From NCBI RefSeq assembly GCF_963082655.1, contig NC_081556.1, positions 66,393,727-66,457,726 of the forward strand: a stretch of 64,000 nt of DNA, in the 5' to 3' direction. Below are positions 1 to 10,505 of this stretch, piece by piece (the stretch's first letter is position 1; each line of letters opens with the position of its first letter). The position numbers were made by a program, and so were the translations under genes. The notes beneath the pieces are model-generated. The model did no database searches and was not told the DNA's origin. It saw only the letters and a program-made list of their open reading frames with translations. The DNA comes from Stomoxys calcitrans. Lineage: Eukaryota; Arthropoda; Insecta; Diptera; Muscidae.

Positions 1-475
1 TTAGCCGCGAAAGCCGGGCAAAGGCGTAGGAAATGCTCCAACGTCTCATCATCTTCCACACATGCCGCACCGATGTTGCATAACTGAGCCCGTAGTCCTA
101 TGTGAATATTTATGATACTGAAAGCTACACTGAGCTTTCTCAGGATCGGGATCTCCCCATAGGGCTCTCACCGTCCTATCGACCGTTTCACTGCTCCACA
201 GTATTACATGCGTTCGTCGCCCACGCTCTTAACTCGGACTGCATCGACCCGATAGGCTTCGGGTTAACAAAGTTTATTGACCGCAATCCTCTGGGCTTCA
301 CTGCTAAATCGTATGCTCTTTCATTCCCCCTTACTTCGGTATTACCGAGCTCCCAAACGATTTGGTTTGTGTCATCCTCAGAGAAGACGTTAATCTCTTT
401 CATACACTCCAAGACTGTTCGTGACCTTTACATTAAAAGCCTCAAAATTACCTTCTTTGTTAGAAGTGAGAGAAA
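1..475 (-). pseudogene. LOA/R1-like non-LTR element, RNase H and C-terminal relic
   Basis: On the minus strand the sequence reads from the end of an RNase H domain (around 188-412, with a GNERAYDLA stretch where the family has GNERADELA) into a C-terminal region rich in Cys and His whose DDETLEHFL stretch falls near the window edge (about 1-100). The same C-terminal block occurs at 44.1-44.4 kb, and matching RNase H and linker sequence at 32.6-33.2 kb, which is why I place them in one family. Frames shift at least once. The element runs off the left edge. It lies downstream of the last visible Elk exon, presumably in the next Elk intron. Clade assignment (LOA versus another I/R1-group clade) is from memory of motif style. 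Confidence 0.7.
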
Positions 476-739
476 CTTCTATGTCGTCTACTTACGTTCC
501 AGTTTTGGCATAAGTTTTTAAGAGAAACTTTTTCATTTTGGGGGAGTCATTAGTGCTATTGACCTGTTAAACGTTTAAATAACTATTGAATTTCAAAAAT
601 GTTTTTTTATGGACACAAGAATAAACCAAAGACCATAGGCTGCAAAAATCCAGTACGAGATTTACACCGATTTGGGGGCGTAGAATGGGGAACAATTTGT
701 GAGTAGCTCGGAATTCCCGACTTCGATTTTTCCGATGTT

Positions 740-830
740 TAAATGTTAGTACTTGGAGCGCCCTAGAAACCGATCACCGACTTAGGTGTATGTCCATAAT
801 GGAATGAGACGGAAAAATATCTGCACAATC
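740..830 (+). repeat. 3'-UTR-like fragment of the LOA-like element
   Basis: This stretch resembles the untranslated tail of the LOA-like element at 33.36-33.45 kb (shared ACTTAGGTG, ATGTCCATA and related words) and a tail-like stretch at 61.44-61.53 kb. Its orientation is plus, opposite to the coding relic at 1-475, so the two are not one simple insertion. Bases 476-739 hold nothing I recognise. Confidence 0.45.
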
Positions 831-838
831 TTTTCATA

Positions 839-913
839 CAACATATAAATATATTCATAGCATATAAACATATTCGTAACATATAAATATATTCATAACA
901 TATAAATATATTC
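839..913. repeat. AT-rich 19-20 bp tandem repeat, about 4 units
   Basis: Four consecutive units of roughly 19-20 bp built on CATATAAATATATTCATAA, with one or two changes between units. It lies 150 bp beyond the Elk exon donor site. No function is suggested by the sequence. Confidence 0.85.
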
Positions 914-1068
914 CGCCCATCTGCGAAAAATTATCTTTCAATTGATATCATTATCATTTCACTAAAATCAGTTCAGACGTTTAACCTTCAACCATATCAC
1001 AATTTCGCCTTAACAAAAACACTCCGTTTTCTAATATAAATTGGTAACAAATATTTATTCCTTCTTAC

Positions 1069-1232
1069 CTCTCCGTCATATAAATCCGATGCGTATAAAT
1101 GATCAAAGGGCAGCGCTGCAAGCAAATCCACAATGAACCATCCTTTCAAGTAATTAAGCGCAATTAATCTTGAATCTAAAACTACTTCTCCTTTGCTCGA
1201 GACAAACGTCGTTCGAAAATTGAGAACTATAT
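1069..1232 (-). CDS. Elk: Elk-type voltage-gated K+ channel, exon with S2 (part), S2-S3 linker and S3
   Basis: This is an internal exon of an ether-a-go-go-like (KCNH3/4/8 class) potassium channel, a plasma-membrane voltage-gated K+ channel subunit. Read on the minus strand it completes a split Asp codon and then gives 54 codons. It covers the end of S2 (IVLNFRTTFVS), the S2-S3 linker (SKGEVVLDSRLIALNYLKG) and S3 (WFIVDLLAALPFDHLYA), ending LYDGE. The LNFRTTFV and AALPFDHLYASDLYDG motifs are typical of the Elk branch rather than Eag or Erg. Splice signals frame it: a TTTTGCAG acceptor with AG at 1234-1233, and a GAG|GTAAGA donor with GT at 1068-1067. Its 5' phase matches the exon ending at 35504. 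A longer open frame runs on into the intron at both ends but loses homology there. The remaining downstream exons (S4, pore, cyclic-nucleotide-binding domain) lie outside the window. Confidence 0.93.
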
Positions 1233-1325
1233 CTGCAAAATTTAAAAACAGAACAAAAATCAGAATAATTAATATCACCATCATAATAATATCTAAATCC
1301 AAATTTAAGAGAGCTATGCTGCCAA

Positions 1326-1497
1326 TCTGGCTCAGAGGTAAGCATGTCTGATATGACTTCGAACGCCTAGAATCGAATCCTGGCGGGAACACCATAATTA
1401 ATTTTCAGCGTCAGTTAATTTGTGAGACACAAAGCCATGTGAAAACTTCACCTCCAAGAGGAGAAGCGGCACGACACACGGTGGGGAATTTTACATT
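1326..1497 (+). repeat. tRNA-headed SINE, antisense to Elk
   Basis: The head carries an A-box-like GGCTCAGAGGTAAGCATG and a B-box-like GAATCGAATCCTGG, followed by a body shared with the copies at 21.4 and 53.3 kb (TTTTCAGCG, TTTGTGAG, a GCCATGT...AAACTTC block, GCGGCACG). It sits about 95 bp upstream of the Elk 3' splice site, in opposite orientation to the gene. Confidence 0.7.
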
Positions 1498-1735
1498 AAA
1501 GAGTGTCGTTTAATTCAAAATTACAATTTAAAGCTATAACAATATATTATACACCATTCGAAAATGTACAGAATTTTCTTTTATATTCCGAAATTTCTTT
1601 TTCAAGTTTTTTGCATGCTAGGGCATAATCATTAAATTTTACTTTTTTTGTTTGTTTCTCTTTCGAGACGAGCTCAATGATCGGAGATGAAAATGGAAAT
1701 GGAAAACAAGCAAAGAAAAAAATTCCGAAAAAATA

Positions 1736-2342
1736 AAGGGTGATTTTTTTGAGGTTAGGATTTTCATGCATTAGTATTTGACAGATCACGTGGGATTTCA
1801 GACATGGTGTCAAAGAGAAAGATGCTCAGTATGCTTTGACATTTCATCATGAATAGACTTACTAACGAGCAACGCTTGCAAATCATTGAATTTTATTACC
1901 AAAATCAGTGTTCGGTTCGAAATGTGTTCATTCACCGTAACGTTGCGTCCAACAGCATCTTTGAAAAAATACGGTCTAATGATTCCACCAGCGTACAAAC
2001 CACACCAAACAGTGCATTTTTCGGGATGCATGGGCAGTTCTTGAACGGCTTCTGGTTACTCTTCACTCCAAATGCGGCAATTTTGCTTATTTACGTAGCC
2101 ATTCAACCAGAAATGAGCCTCATCGCTGAACAAAACTTGTCAAAATTTGAACACATTTCGAACCGAACACTGATTTTGGTAATAAAATTCAATGATTTGC
2201 AAGCGTTGCTCGTTAGTAAGTCTATTCATGATGAAATGTCAAAGCATACTGAGCATCTTTCTCTTTGACACCATGTCTGAAATCCCACGTGATCTGTCAA
2301 ATACTAATGCATGAAAATCCTAACCTCAAAAAAATCACCCTT
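1736..2342. mobile_element. Fold-back mariner MITE, copy 1 (607 bp)
   Basis: Flanked by TA at 1734-1735 and 2343-2344. Near-perfect 195-bp inverted arms (1736-1930 and 2148-2342) begin AAGGGTGATTTTTTTGAGG. Each arm ends in the first ~28 codons of a mariner-type transposase (MNRLTNEQRLQIIEF, start codon at 1849 in the left arm). The 217-bp centre is antisense to a catalytic-domain piece with GYVNKQN, WCGLYAGGII and PYFFKDAVGRNVTVNE. It is a deletion product in which the transposase 5' end is present twice in inverted orientation. It cannot encode a transposase; mobilisation would need one from elsewhere. The 139-codon frame across it joins sense arm, antisense centre and antisense arm, and is not a gene. 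Confidence 0.92.
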
Positions 2343-2531
2343 TATTATCTGTAGACATATAGTCTATCCGTAACTGCAGACATTTTGGCTGCTCCGATAT
2401 CGCATGGATATGGATATTACGTCTGCAACCACTTACACTGTCTAAATACTTGGATGACATTAATTGGCTACATCTTTCGAGCCATGTGTGGGGTCAATCA
2501 CTTTAATGTATTTTATGTATTATATGTATTA

Positions 2532-4378
2532 CTAGCTTCTTTTACTATATATGGAACAAAATTTTCCTTGGTATATTTATTTTCGACAATTCAAGATCTT
2601 TTAATGTAATATCATGCTTACTTGACTAATAGTTTAACAATATAAGTGCCTTTATGTGAATCCCATATGATTTTTATAGGTCTACACATTCTACATTCTT
2701 AAAATACTTAATTTCAGCCCGATATTCTCATGATGTCTGATTTAGTGGTGTTTTCGGGGGAGAGGTGGTCCCCCAGATGCTTGGCCCTGAAAAACATCAG
2801 CATCGTGCTCTTCTCTCAAATACCATTTATGTTAACCCCATATTGCCATTGGCTTAAGAGGAGTTTACAGAATGAGGCGTACCCAAACACATGGCCCCAA
2901 AACTGGTTATCAAACTCGTTTTCTTATCTCAAATACCTTTCATTTGAGCCACATATTGGCATGGTCGAAAAACTTTTACCCTTTGTGGGGTGTTTTGGGG
3001 AAGGGGTAAACCCCCAGAAAATTGGTTCCGAAAATGGGTAGCAATTCTTGCTCTCCTCCCAAATACCTTTCATTTAAGCTCCACATTGGTCGGTGAATAT
3101 GCCCGATATAGGGGTGTTTTGGGGATTGGGGTGGTCCCCCAAACACTAAGTCCGGAAAATATATGAGCAACGTGCTGTATTCTCATATATATATTATTTA
3201 TTTGAACCCCATATTCCCATTACCCTCAAAATTGGATATCAAATTCGTTTTCTAATCTCATTTAAACTCCTTTTTGCAAAAGTCAGCAAATATGTCCGGT
3301 TTGAGGTATTGGTCCTAACACCTATATTGTCGTTGTGAGCAAATATGTCCGGTTTGAGGTATTGGTCCTAACACCTATATTGTCGTGGTGAGCAAATACG
3401 TCCTATTTAGGGGTTGTTATGGTGGAGCGTCCCCTAAACAGTTGGTGCCTAATGTTGATATCGTGGTGAGCAAATATGTCCGGTTTGAGGTATTGGTCCT
3501 AACACCTATATTGTCGTGGTGAGCAAATACGTTCTATTTAGGGGTTGTTATGGTGGGGCGTCCCCTAGACAGTTGGTGCCTAATGTTGATATCAGATACG
3601 TGGTCTACTTACTCCCAAATACCTTTAATTTGAGCCCCATATTTCCATAATCGGCAAACATGACCGGCTTGGGGGTGTTTTGGGGGATGGGCGGCCACTC
3701 AGTGAGTTGGCCTTGAAAATATATATCGGATTCGTGTTCCACTATAAAAAAACCCTCTTATTTGAGCCTCATAGAATAAAGGCTAATAGAAAATACTTAC
3801 TATTTGGGTGGTGTTATGGGGGTGGGGTGGTCCCGTAGACACTTTTCCCGAATATTGATATCAAATTCGTGCTTTACTCCCAAAAACCTTTCATTTGAAC
3901 CCCATATTACTATGGTCGTAAATTTGTCCCTTTTGGGGGATGTTTTTAGTGAGAGCCGGCCCCCCAAACACTTGGTCCCATATTTGGATATCAGATTCGT
4001 ATTCTGCATTAAAATACCTTTTATTTAAGCCCCATATTCCCATGGTCAGTAAATAAGTCCTGTTTGGGGGGTGTTTTGGGGAAGGGGTGGATCCCCAGAA
4101 ACGTGCCCCCAAATTTGGATATCAGATTCGTATTCTACTCGCAAATACCTTTCATTTGAGTCCCATATTGCCATGGGCTGTAAATATGTCCGATTTAGGG
4201 GTGTTTTGGGGCTTGGGTGGTCCCCGTAGCACTTGGTCCGCCAATTGGATATCAGATACGTTTTCTTATCCTAAATACCTTTCATTTGAGTCCCAAATTG
4301 TCGTGATAAGTCTTAATATATGTTTGGTAGCTTTAAGGGTGGGGCAGCCCCCCAAGGTACCCCATCCGAATTTTGGAT
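2532..4378 (-). mobile_element. Helitron-like non-autonomous element with ~130-bp internal array
   Basis: Minus orientation, a close relative of the copies at 33506-35455 and 25226-27228. The 3' side near 2532 keeps a CTAG but has lost about 25 bp of the GC-rich terminus found in the other copies. Inside are roughly a dozen diverged monomers of 129-130 bp, each with a block reading CCTTTCATTTGAG (for example at 4148 and 4278), a CCATATTG word, a GGGGTGTTTTGGGG block and a GGATATCAGATTCG block. The 5' part is truncated near 4378. No Rep/helicase coding is present. Bases 2345-2531 hold nothing recognisable. Confidence 0.7.
3290..3595. repeat. Local tandem amplification of monomers inside the Helitron-like array
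   Basis: A 53-bp block beginning GTGAGCAAATATGTCCGG occurs in two adjacent copies and a third time after an intervening 78-bp block (GTGAGCAAATACGT...). The block pair is itself repeated (about 3340-3470 and 3470-3590) with only a few base changes, so this amplification is younger than the surrounding diverged monomers. Confidence 0.8.
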
Positions 4379-4602
4379 CTACGACTGCAAAATGAAATTA
4401 AGGTTATACAAACACGTCAGGAACAAGTTGATAAATGCAGCAGACGCAATAACATTGTTGTTTGTGGCCTTACAAATAGTGGTTTACCGCAAGCAATAGA
4501 TGAATTCAAACAGCTGTGCCATACGTCGCTGAAACTAAATGTGTGTTGAACTGCAATTAACATTCAATTTACATTGCGCACATACTAATCTATACATACA
4601 TA

Positions 4603-5209
4603 AAGGGTGATTTTTTTGAGGTTAGGATTTTCATGCATTAGTATTTGACAGATCACGTGGGATTTCAGACATGGTGTCAAAGAGAAAGATGCTCAGTATG
4701 CTTTGACATTTCATCATGAATAGACTTACTAACGAGCAACGCTTGCAAATCATTGAATTTTATTACCAAAATCAGTGTTCGGTTCGAAATGTGTTCATTC
4801 ACCGTAACGTTGCGTCCAACAGCATCTTTGAAAAAATACGGTCCAATGATTCCACCAGCGTACAAACCACACCAAACAGTGCATTTTTCGGGATGCATGG
4901 GCAGTTCTTGAACGGCTTCTGGTTGCTCTTCACTCCAAATGCGGCAATTTTGCTTATTTACGTAGCCATTCAACCAGAAATGAGCCTCATCGCTGAACAA
5001 AATTTGTCAAAATTTGAACACATTTCGAACCGAACACTGATTTTGGTAATAAAATTCAATGATTTGCAAGCGTTGCTCGTTAGTAAGTCTATTCATGATG
5101 AAATGTCAAAGCATACTGAGCATCTTTCTCTTTGACACCATGTCTGAAATCCCACGTGATCTGTCAAATACTAATGCATGAAAATCCTAACCTCAAAAAA
5201 ATCACCCTT
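4603..5209. mobile_element. Fold-back mariner MITE, copy 2 (607 bp)
   Basis: Same length and structure as copy 1, with TA at 4601-4602 and 5210-5211, 195-bp arms and the centre in the same orientation. It differs from copy 1 at only a few positions that I could see (for example TCCAAT versus TCTAAT), implying recent amplification. Flanking sequences are unrelated to those of copy 1. Confidence 0.92.
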
Positions 5210-5465
5210 TATATATCTAACAGTAACATCTTTGCTGTATTGTTGTTCTGTTCTTTAAAAAAAAAGATGTTCTTTTCAATGTCATTATTGTGTCATGTCA
5301 TTTCGTGCGCCCATTCTGTTTTCAGCAAAGCTTGTGTAGAGAAGAATCAAAAAATCTGTCGGCCATCATTATCTTCCTATAGGTTATGGCCAACTAAAAA
5401 TAAAGTCAAGTTTTTAAAGGAATAAATTAAAGTTACCTTGAAGAAAAGAAGTCACCGCGAAAATA

Positions 5466-5920
5466 ATGGATGCCAAACCGAAAATTGCAAAATTCCACAA
5501 TGATAATTACGCAAATTGGAAATTTAAGCTTGAGCTTCTGTTATGTAAGCGGGTTTTGTGGAAGCACGTTATTGAGGGATCATGTCCAACGGCAAAAATT
5601 GAGAATGGTGTAGTTAAAAACGAAGCTAAACTTGAGAATTGGGACTGCAAAGACGACGAGGCCACAGGAACAATTGGACTGCTGGTAATGGATGACCAGC
5701 TTGGGCACATTCGTAACCTCAAAACAGCCAGAGAAACATAGCATGCTTTAAAAAACTACCATGAGAAAATTACTCTAACGAATAAGGTGTTTCTAATGCG
5801 ATCTGTTTGCAGTTTGAAGTTGAAGTTTGCAGTTTGAGTGTGTAACAGCATCACCCCCTTGATGCTGTTACACACATTAACTCGATGAACGATTTGTTTA
5901 CAAAGTTTCGTATCCAGTAA
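5466..5920 (+). pseudogene. Copia-type gag N-terminal fragment
   Basis: From the ATG at 5466 the frame reads MDAKPKIAKFHNDNYANWKF, then ELLLCKRVLWKHVIEG and GLLVMDDQLGHIRNLKTA, the usual start of a copia-type Gag. It meets a stop at about 5739 but homology continues (ALKNYHEKITLTNKVFLMRS), then is disrupted by a short repeated segment near 5815 and fades at about 5920, where repeat X sequence begins in inverted orientation. No LTRs or pol are attached. It is a different lineage from the copia element at 48.75-53.19 kb. Confidence 0.8.
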
Positions 5921-6013
5921 ACTGTCCGATCAAATATGCTCATTTTTCAAAGCAAAATAATACATTTTAAATGTTTAAGTTTACCTAGAAATCGCAGCAG
6001 CCTTATTTTCAAA
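5912..6013 (-). repeat. Left arm of an inverted duplication (repeat X segment)
   Basis: This 102-bp segment is the near-identical reverse complement of about 6327-6435, differing by a few bases and a small indel. Both derive from repeat X (word CGCAGCAGCC). The arms enclose the RNase H fragment at 6014-6252. Confidence 0.9.
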
Positions 6014-6252
6014 CCATCCTCTGAGAAGGAGGATGCCCTTATGGCAATTTTACTGTCAGTAAAGATGTTCAGATTCGACGTCCTCGCGTTAGCACCACAC
6101 CACGGCCGGATCTTCGCCTGAAGGACGGTATTATGGTCAGTCAGTCTAAAACAGATCTCAGTCCCTGGGTTCTCAATGTAAACCCCCAGGCCCACTCTGT
6201 CCTCTAGCTTTGATACATCCGTGTAACATGATCTTCCAGATGGCAAACTCAT
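6014..6252 (-). pseudogene. LOA/R1-like RNase H fragment
   Basis: Minus-strand frame with CYTDVSKLEDRVGLGVYIEN, GTEICFRL, HNTVLQA and IFTDSKIAIRA. This is the start of the RNase H domain of the same non-LTR family seen at 32.6 kb (the family has YTDGSKL). Only about 80 codons remain, enclosed by inverted repeat-X arms, so it is a captured fragment rather than a normal 5'-truncated insertion. Confidence 0.75.
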
Positions 6253-6264
6253 GCTGCTACTTAA

Positions 6265-7545
6265 TAAAAAGATATTGTATTTTTACGGAAAAGAAATGCA
6301 TATCCTGAAAAGAAAACCACTTGGTTTGAAAATAAGGCTGCTGCGATTTCCAGGTAAAATTACTAAACCTCAACATTTAAAATGTATTATTTTGCTTTGA
6401 AGAATGAGCTTATTTGATCGGACAGTTTACTGGACACTTAAAGAAATATTAAACACAGCAATATATATTCTTTAGTCATGTATTTATTTACATAAACATC
6501 TTGCTGCGTATGTTATGATAAGGATGAGTTACTATTTTAATTATTCTTATCCCCTACAAACTTTTTTTATGATTTTAAAAATCCATTATTATTTCCGAGC
6601 TGAATTTTGTCACCTAGAATGAAAACGAAACAATTGTTGACGTCACTTAAAACTAGAAAGAGCAAATCTTTTTTTCACATATTTTGCATAGCTGGTCAAA
6701 ATGCATAATTTGATGTTCATGGGAAAAAGCATATTAAATTTGTATTTAACGTTTATATTATAATAATACCTACAAAATCCGAAAAAAACCTAATATATGC
6801 AATAAAAAATATATAAAATAAAAAAACTCTTACCATTCATTTTGACTGATTTGGGATTTCTTGTGTTAAATGAATATAATAAAATGGATGTTTCCCGTTA
6901 TGAATAATGGAAAAAAAAAACAATTTACATTTAAATACAGTTGAGCGTCGATAATCCGGATAGTTCGGAGTTAGAAGCGTTTATCGTACATAATTTCTTG
7001 TTTCACTTATTTTGTGGATTTTTTTTTCAATGTAGGTTCTGTGTTTTTTAACTAGGGTGTATAACTATACCTCTTAACAACTACTGTTATTTATACAGGC
7101 ATAAATAAAATACATACATTTTAACCATTACGAAACGCGTAACACCATGTCGTTAGTGTTTTTCTTCTCTACTTGTAAAATATGTCAATGTCGTCAATGT
7201 AATGTTTTGCAATCCCGAATATTTGATGTTATCACGGCAAATTAATTGGAATGCAAATATTTTATTTTTGTTATTAATTCCAGTTAATTCATTCACGGAT
7301 TCTCGATCTAAACTGTAACTAAATTTCATTCACAGTAGATTGTCAGAAGGAACTGTTGATTTGTTCTACCGCAAAAGGAAATTGTTTCACTCATAAGAAA
7401 TTTGTATCGGCTTTTTAATGTTTTCAACTAAGCATAGACTATTTATATGTATTACATGTTACTGTTGAAAGCTAAGAATGCTTAAAAATGATTTCAATAA
7501 AGATTTTTTATTTATCGCTTGTATTTAAATCGCTTAAATGTACTG
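6265..7545 (+). repeat. Repeat X, copy 1 (non-coding, over 1.2 kb)
   Basis: Collinear with 62.27-64.0 kb (same strand), and its first part with 55.33-56.24 kb (opposite strand). Shared landmarks are the GGCTGCTGCGATT block (about 6330), CATATTTTGC followed by TCAAAATGC (about 6680), CAGTTGAGCGTCGATAATCC (about 6941) and GAACTGTTGATTTG (about 7349). No conserved reading frame is evident. The TCGATAATCCGGA word recalls Tigger/jerky-type terminal repeats, which is only a weak hint of a pogo-group origin. Bases 7546-8118 are AT-rich with nothing recognisable. Confidence 0.75.
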
Positions 7546-8118
7546 CGTCCGTTCACATCGGTTGCCGAAACTAAAATAAAGTTGGTTTGTAGTTGCAGCA
7601 CAATTTTTTTCTTGTAATAGGTGGTTCATCCATTCAACATATTATTCTTAAGAATTATATTGCATTATTGAAAATAGGTATAAGGCAATAAGGTTCTATT
7701 ATATTACCACCGATAATATAATAGAAACAAAATTTTTTTCAGAAAAACTAATAAAATGGTCGCTTAATTTAGTTTCCATTAATATATTATTGTGAATAAT
7801 TTCAGTTTCATTCGCTAATTTTTGAACCAAAACGATTTATATTGATTTCGACCGTAATAGGTACTTTATTCATTTTTGGTTCGAAGCTATTGGTAACGAT
7901 GAATAAGTAACATCCGCATAATGGTAAACGATTAAATATTTGTTAGTGTATTAAGTTATGTTGTATATGCAAGTGTTGTAAAAATTATTTCTAAATAATA
8001 CGAAAAGTGAGTTATGTACACATAAGTTATTTATTTTTTTATACTATTTATGAATATGTTTATATTTTTTTAACTATTTTTTGTTTTCTTAACTTATTTA
8101 ATATTACTTTCGAAATAT

Positions 8119-8320
8119 TGGGGAGGTTACCATGTCCGCCTTTCACGATGAGCCCTGGGTTCAAATCCTGGCGAGGATTTCAGAAAAAATTGTACTACTA
8201 GCGACACTTATTAGGTTTTTACCTTTACCTTGGTATGAGGCAAAACGTTCGGACTCGGCAATAAAAACTATGTCTCTTATCATTGAGCTAAAACTTGTAT
8301 CGGAGAGAACTCTTTGATTT
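8119..8320 (+). repeat. tRNA-headed SINE copy
   Basis: Head with a B-box-like GGGTTCAAATCCTGG (about 8158), then a body shared with the family: TTCGGACTCGGC, ATAAAAA, CTTATCATTGAGCT and a TCGGA tail near 8305. Internal deletions remove part of the body. Confidence 0.75.
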
Positions 8321-8464
8321 GTTTTTGTAAATTACAAATTTTCTTATAAACATCTCATTAGGAAACAAGAGATTAGATTTCTCCAATTTCAGTGACTGCT
8401 GTCCGATTTCAGTTCCTAACTCAATCATAAGCGACCAAGCGAACATGCTCTCGTATAAAAGTAT

Positions 8465-9530
8465 TTTTTGACACCATGTGCAGCTTAGCGATAAGACAGC
8501 TGTATCGTGTCACACAAATCATACCTTATTATTATGCGCGTATCAGTGTGAGTCGGTTAGATTTGGATAACGCCCCCAAATCGATTTACATTTACAACTT
8601 CTTAAGCTCCGAGAAGTCTAAACTTTTATGCAATTTGATTGAAAGTTGGTACTTTTGGGGTACTGTGCCCAATAACACTGAACCGAATGCCGTCCAGATG
8701 GGTCCATAAATAAAGGCCAGTATAAACCGATCCATCGATTTACTTTTTGAGATCAGATTTAAATATACACATTCGCATGAAATCAGATAATTCGGCAGCA
8801 GCATTCTCCTCAACTAACAGTTTTCATGTCCGGTCATGCATTTTATTCCCATTTTTTAATGTCATCACATGGCCAAGGAGAATTTAATTAATCTTCGAAT
8901 ATGGACCACATAGAAACATTTTTCGATAAAGAAGTTATGGAAACCTATATGCATATTTACATTCTTGAATGCAATAGAAATTCGTTTGATTGAAATCGGG
9001 TTTGCACTCCGAATTTCTATAAATAATAAATTAAATAAGGCCAATATCTTAAAATTTAATAAAAATTTTACTTTTGTTTAGTGTTTTTTAAACTTAATAA
9101 TAAATTTGCAAAAACGCCTTACTACAATAATATGAATGCTATTTTTGACTTTTAATCTCCTTTAATACCTATTAATTAAATTTCTTTATCTTAAAGTTAA
9201 TATACTGCAATATAAAGCACCTCAAATTTAGCTCAAAGATATGCATCTCATGTCAAAGACGATATTTTAAAGATTAAACATACTATTATTGAGGTGAATA
9301 AATGAATAAAACTTTGTATTTAAGACCTAATTTTTAAAACCAAGCATAAAATCGTAAACATCAGGAGCATTTACTTGTCATTAGGACAAAAATTTAAAGA
9401 TTAAACATACTATTATTGAGGTGAATAAATGAATAAAACTTTGTATTTAAGACCTAATTTTTAAAACCAAGCATAAAATCGTAAACATCAGGAGCATTTA
9501 CTTGTCATTAGGACAAAATCGCTTTCTTAA
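8465..9530 (+). repeat. Repeat Y, copy 1 (about 1 kb, non-coding)
   Basis: Matches 46715-47640 in reverse complement over most of its length. Shared landmarks include GACACCATG with GTGTCACACAAATC near the left end, ATCGATTTACTTTTTGAGATC (about 8736), ATACTGCAATATAAAGC (about 9200), AGATATGCATCTCA and ATTTACTTGTCATTAGGA. Neither copy has a coding frame. Termini and target-site duplications were not resolved. Confidence 0.7.
9266..9519. repeat. 127-bp perfect tandem duplication
   Basis: Unit 9266-9392 is repeated at 9393-9519 with no difference over at least 126 bp, inside repeat Y. The copy at 46.7-47.1 kb has this stretch only once, so the duplication is specific to this locus. It could be a young duplication or an assembly artefact. 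Bases 9540-9929 hold nothing recognisable. Confidence 0.92.
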
Positions 9531-10121
9531 TATTACGAAAAAAAATTATGTTAGCACACATTTGTTTTCAGTGTAGCTCCCATGTAAACCTGTCTCTTAA
9601 TCATCCTGGTTCGGTTCCTAGAAGCTTTAGTTTTTGCTGGTTTGGCAGAAGTTTGGTATAGAATGAATTTATGACCTTCAACTAAATTTATTTTGCATGC
9701 ATTTTTAGCAGAATCCATGGCTTTTGCTATGGTTCTCATTACCTACAGTATGCAAAGTCCATATCCGTGTGCCCACCAAAAGTTTTAAAGAAACGAAGTA
9801 TTAAATTTTTCGAATTTTTATATTCGATGGCAGTTCAAGCAGGGATCGCAACGGCTATAAGTGCTATCGAAAGTTATTTTTTTATCGTTATTCTGTGACT
9901 TAAAAAAAGAACTCATGTAAAACAGTAATTTTTCAACGTAAAATAAAAGGTCGGATGAAACTCTTGAAAAGAGAGTTTTATTTATCTATCATAAACAAAA
10001 GTCTTTAAAGAAGTCTTATTTTTTCCTTCAGAAAATAAAACTCATTTTTTAAAGTTCGTCGCTGATCTGATCATTACAATTTGTAAAGCAGTGTAATTAC
10101 TTGTTTGTGTTGTTTTGTACA

Positions 10122-10253
10122 TGAGCCATTCCATGTTAGACCGTACGATTTTTTTCCTGGAAGTAAAATATTTTTATTGTTAAATACGTCTCGCAAATTG
10201 GAAAAGGTGTTGTAAAAAGGTGCTCGGTCTGACATGGAATGACTAACGTATTG
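10122..10253. repeat. Small palindromic element (MITE candidate)
   Basis: ATTCCATGTTAGACCG near 10130 is the inverted partner of CGGTCTGACATGGAAT near 10230, leaving a loop of roughly 80 bp. The whole is about 130 bp and lies inside the hAT relic. Class unknown. Confidence 0.5.
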
Positions 10254-10505
10254 TGTGCTTTTCTAAATTTTATTTATTTTTTTTAATTATTAATTTTACT
10301 TTCCAATTAATTATAATGGTGAATATGGGTCGCAATTATGATAATACTTGTCGTGATTTTTATACAAAAGTTGATAATACAACTGTGTAAAAGCGTTTTT
10401 AAAGGTGACCATATAAGCAATTTAAAGCGGAATTTGATCAACAAGCATAAAAGAGAATACAATAGAGAACTAAATAATGAAGAGAAGAAATGTGAAGTAC
10501 CATTA

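Noticed and set aside
997..1395. 132-codon minus-strand frame as a complete small membrane protein
   Set aside because: Only 1069-1232 is homologous to Elk; the rest is intron read-through past canonical splice sites and into a SINE.
1849..2268. Identical 139-codon frames at 1849-2268 and 4716-5135, suggesting a conserved gene
   Set aside because: They are fold-back artefacts: a sense transposase start, antisense centre and antisense arm read through. Identity reflects recent MITE duplication, not selection.
2532..4378. Regular ~130-bp repeats resembling a CRISPR array
   Set aside because: Monomers diverge, there are no unique spacers between identical short repeats, no cas genes, and the context is a eukaryotic Helitron-like element.
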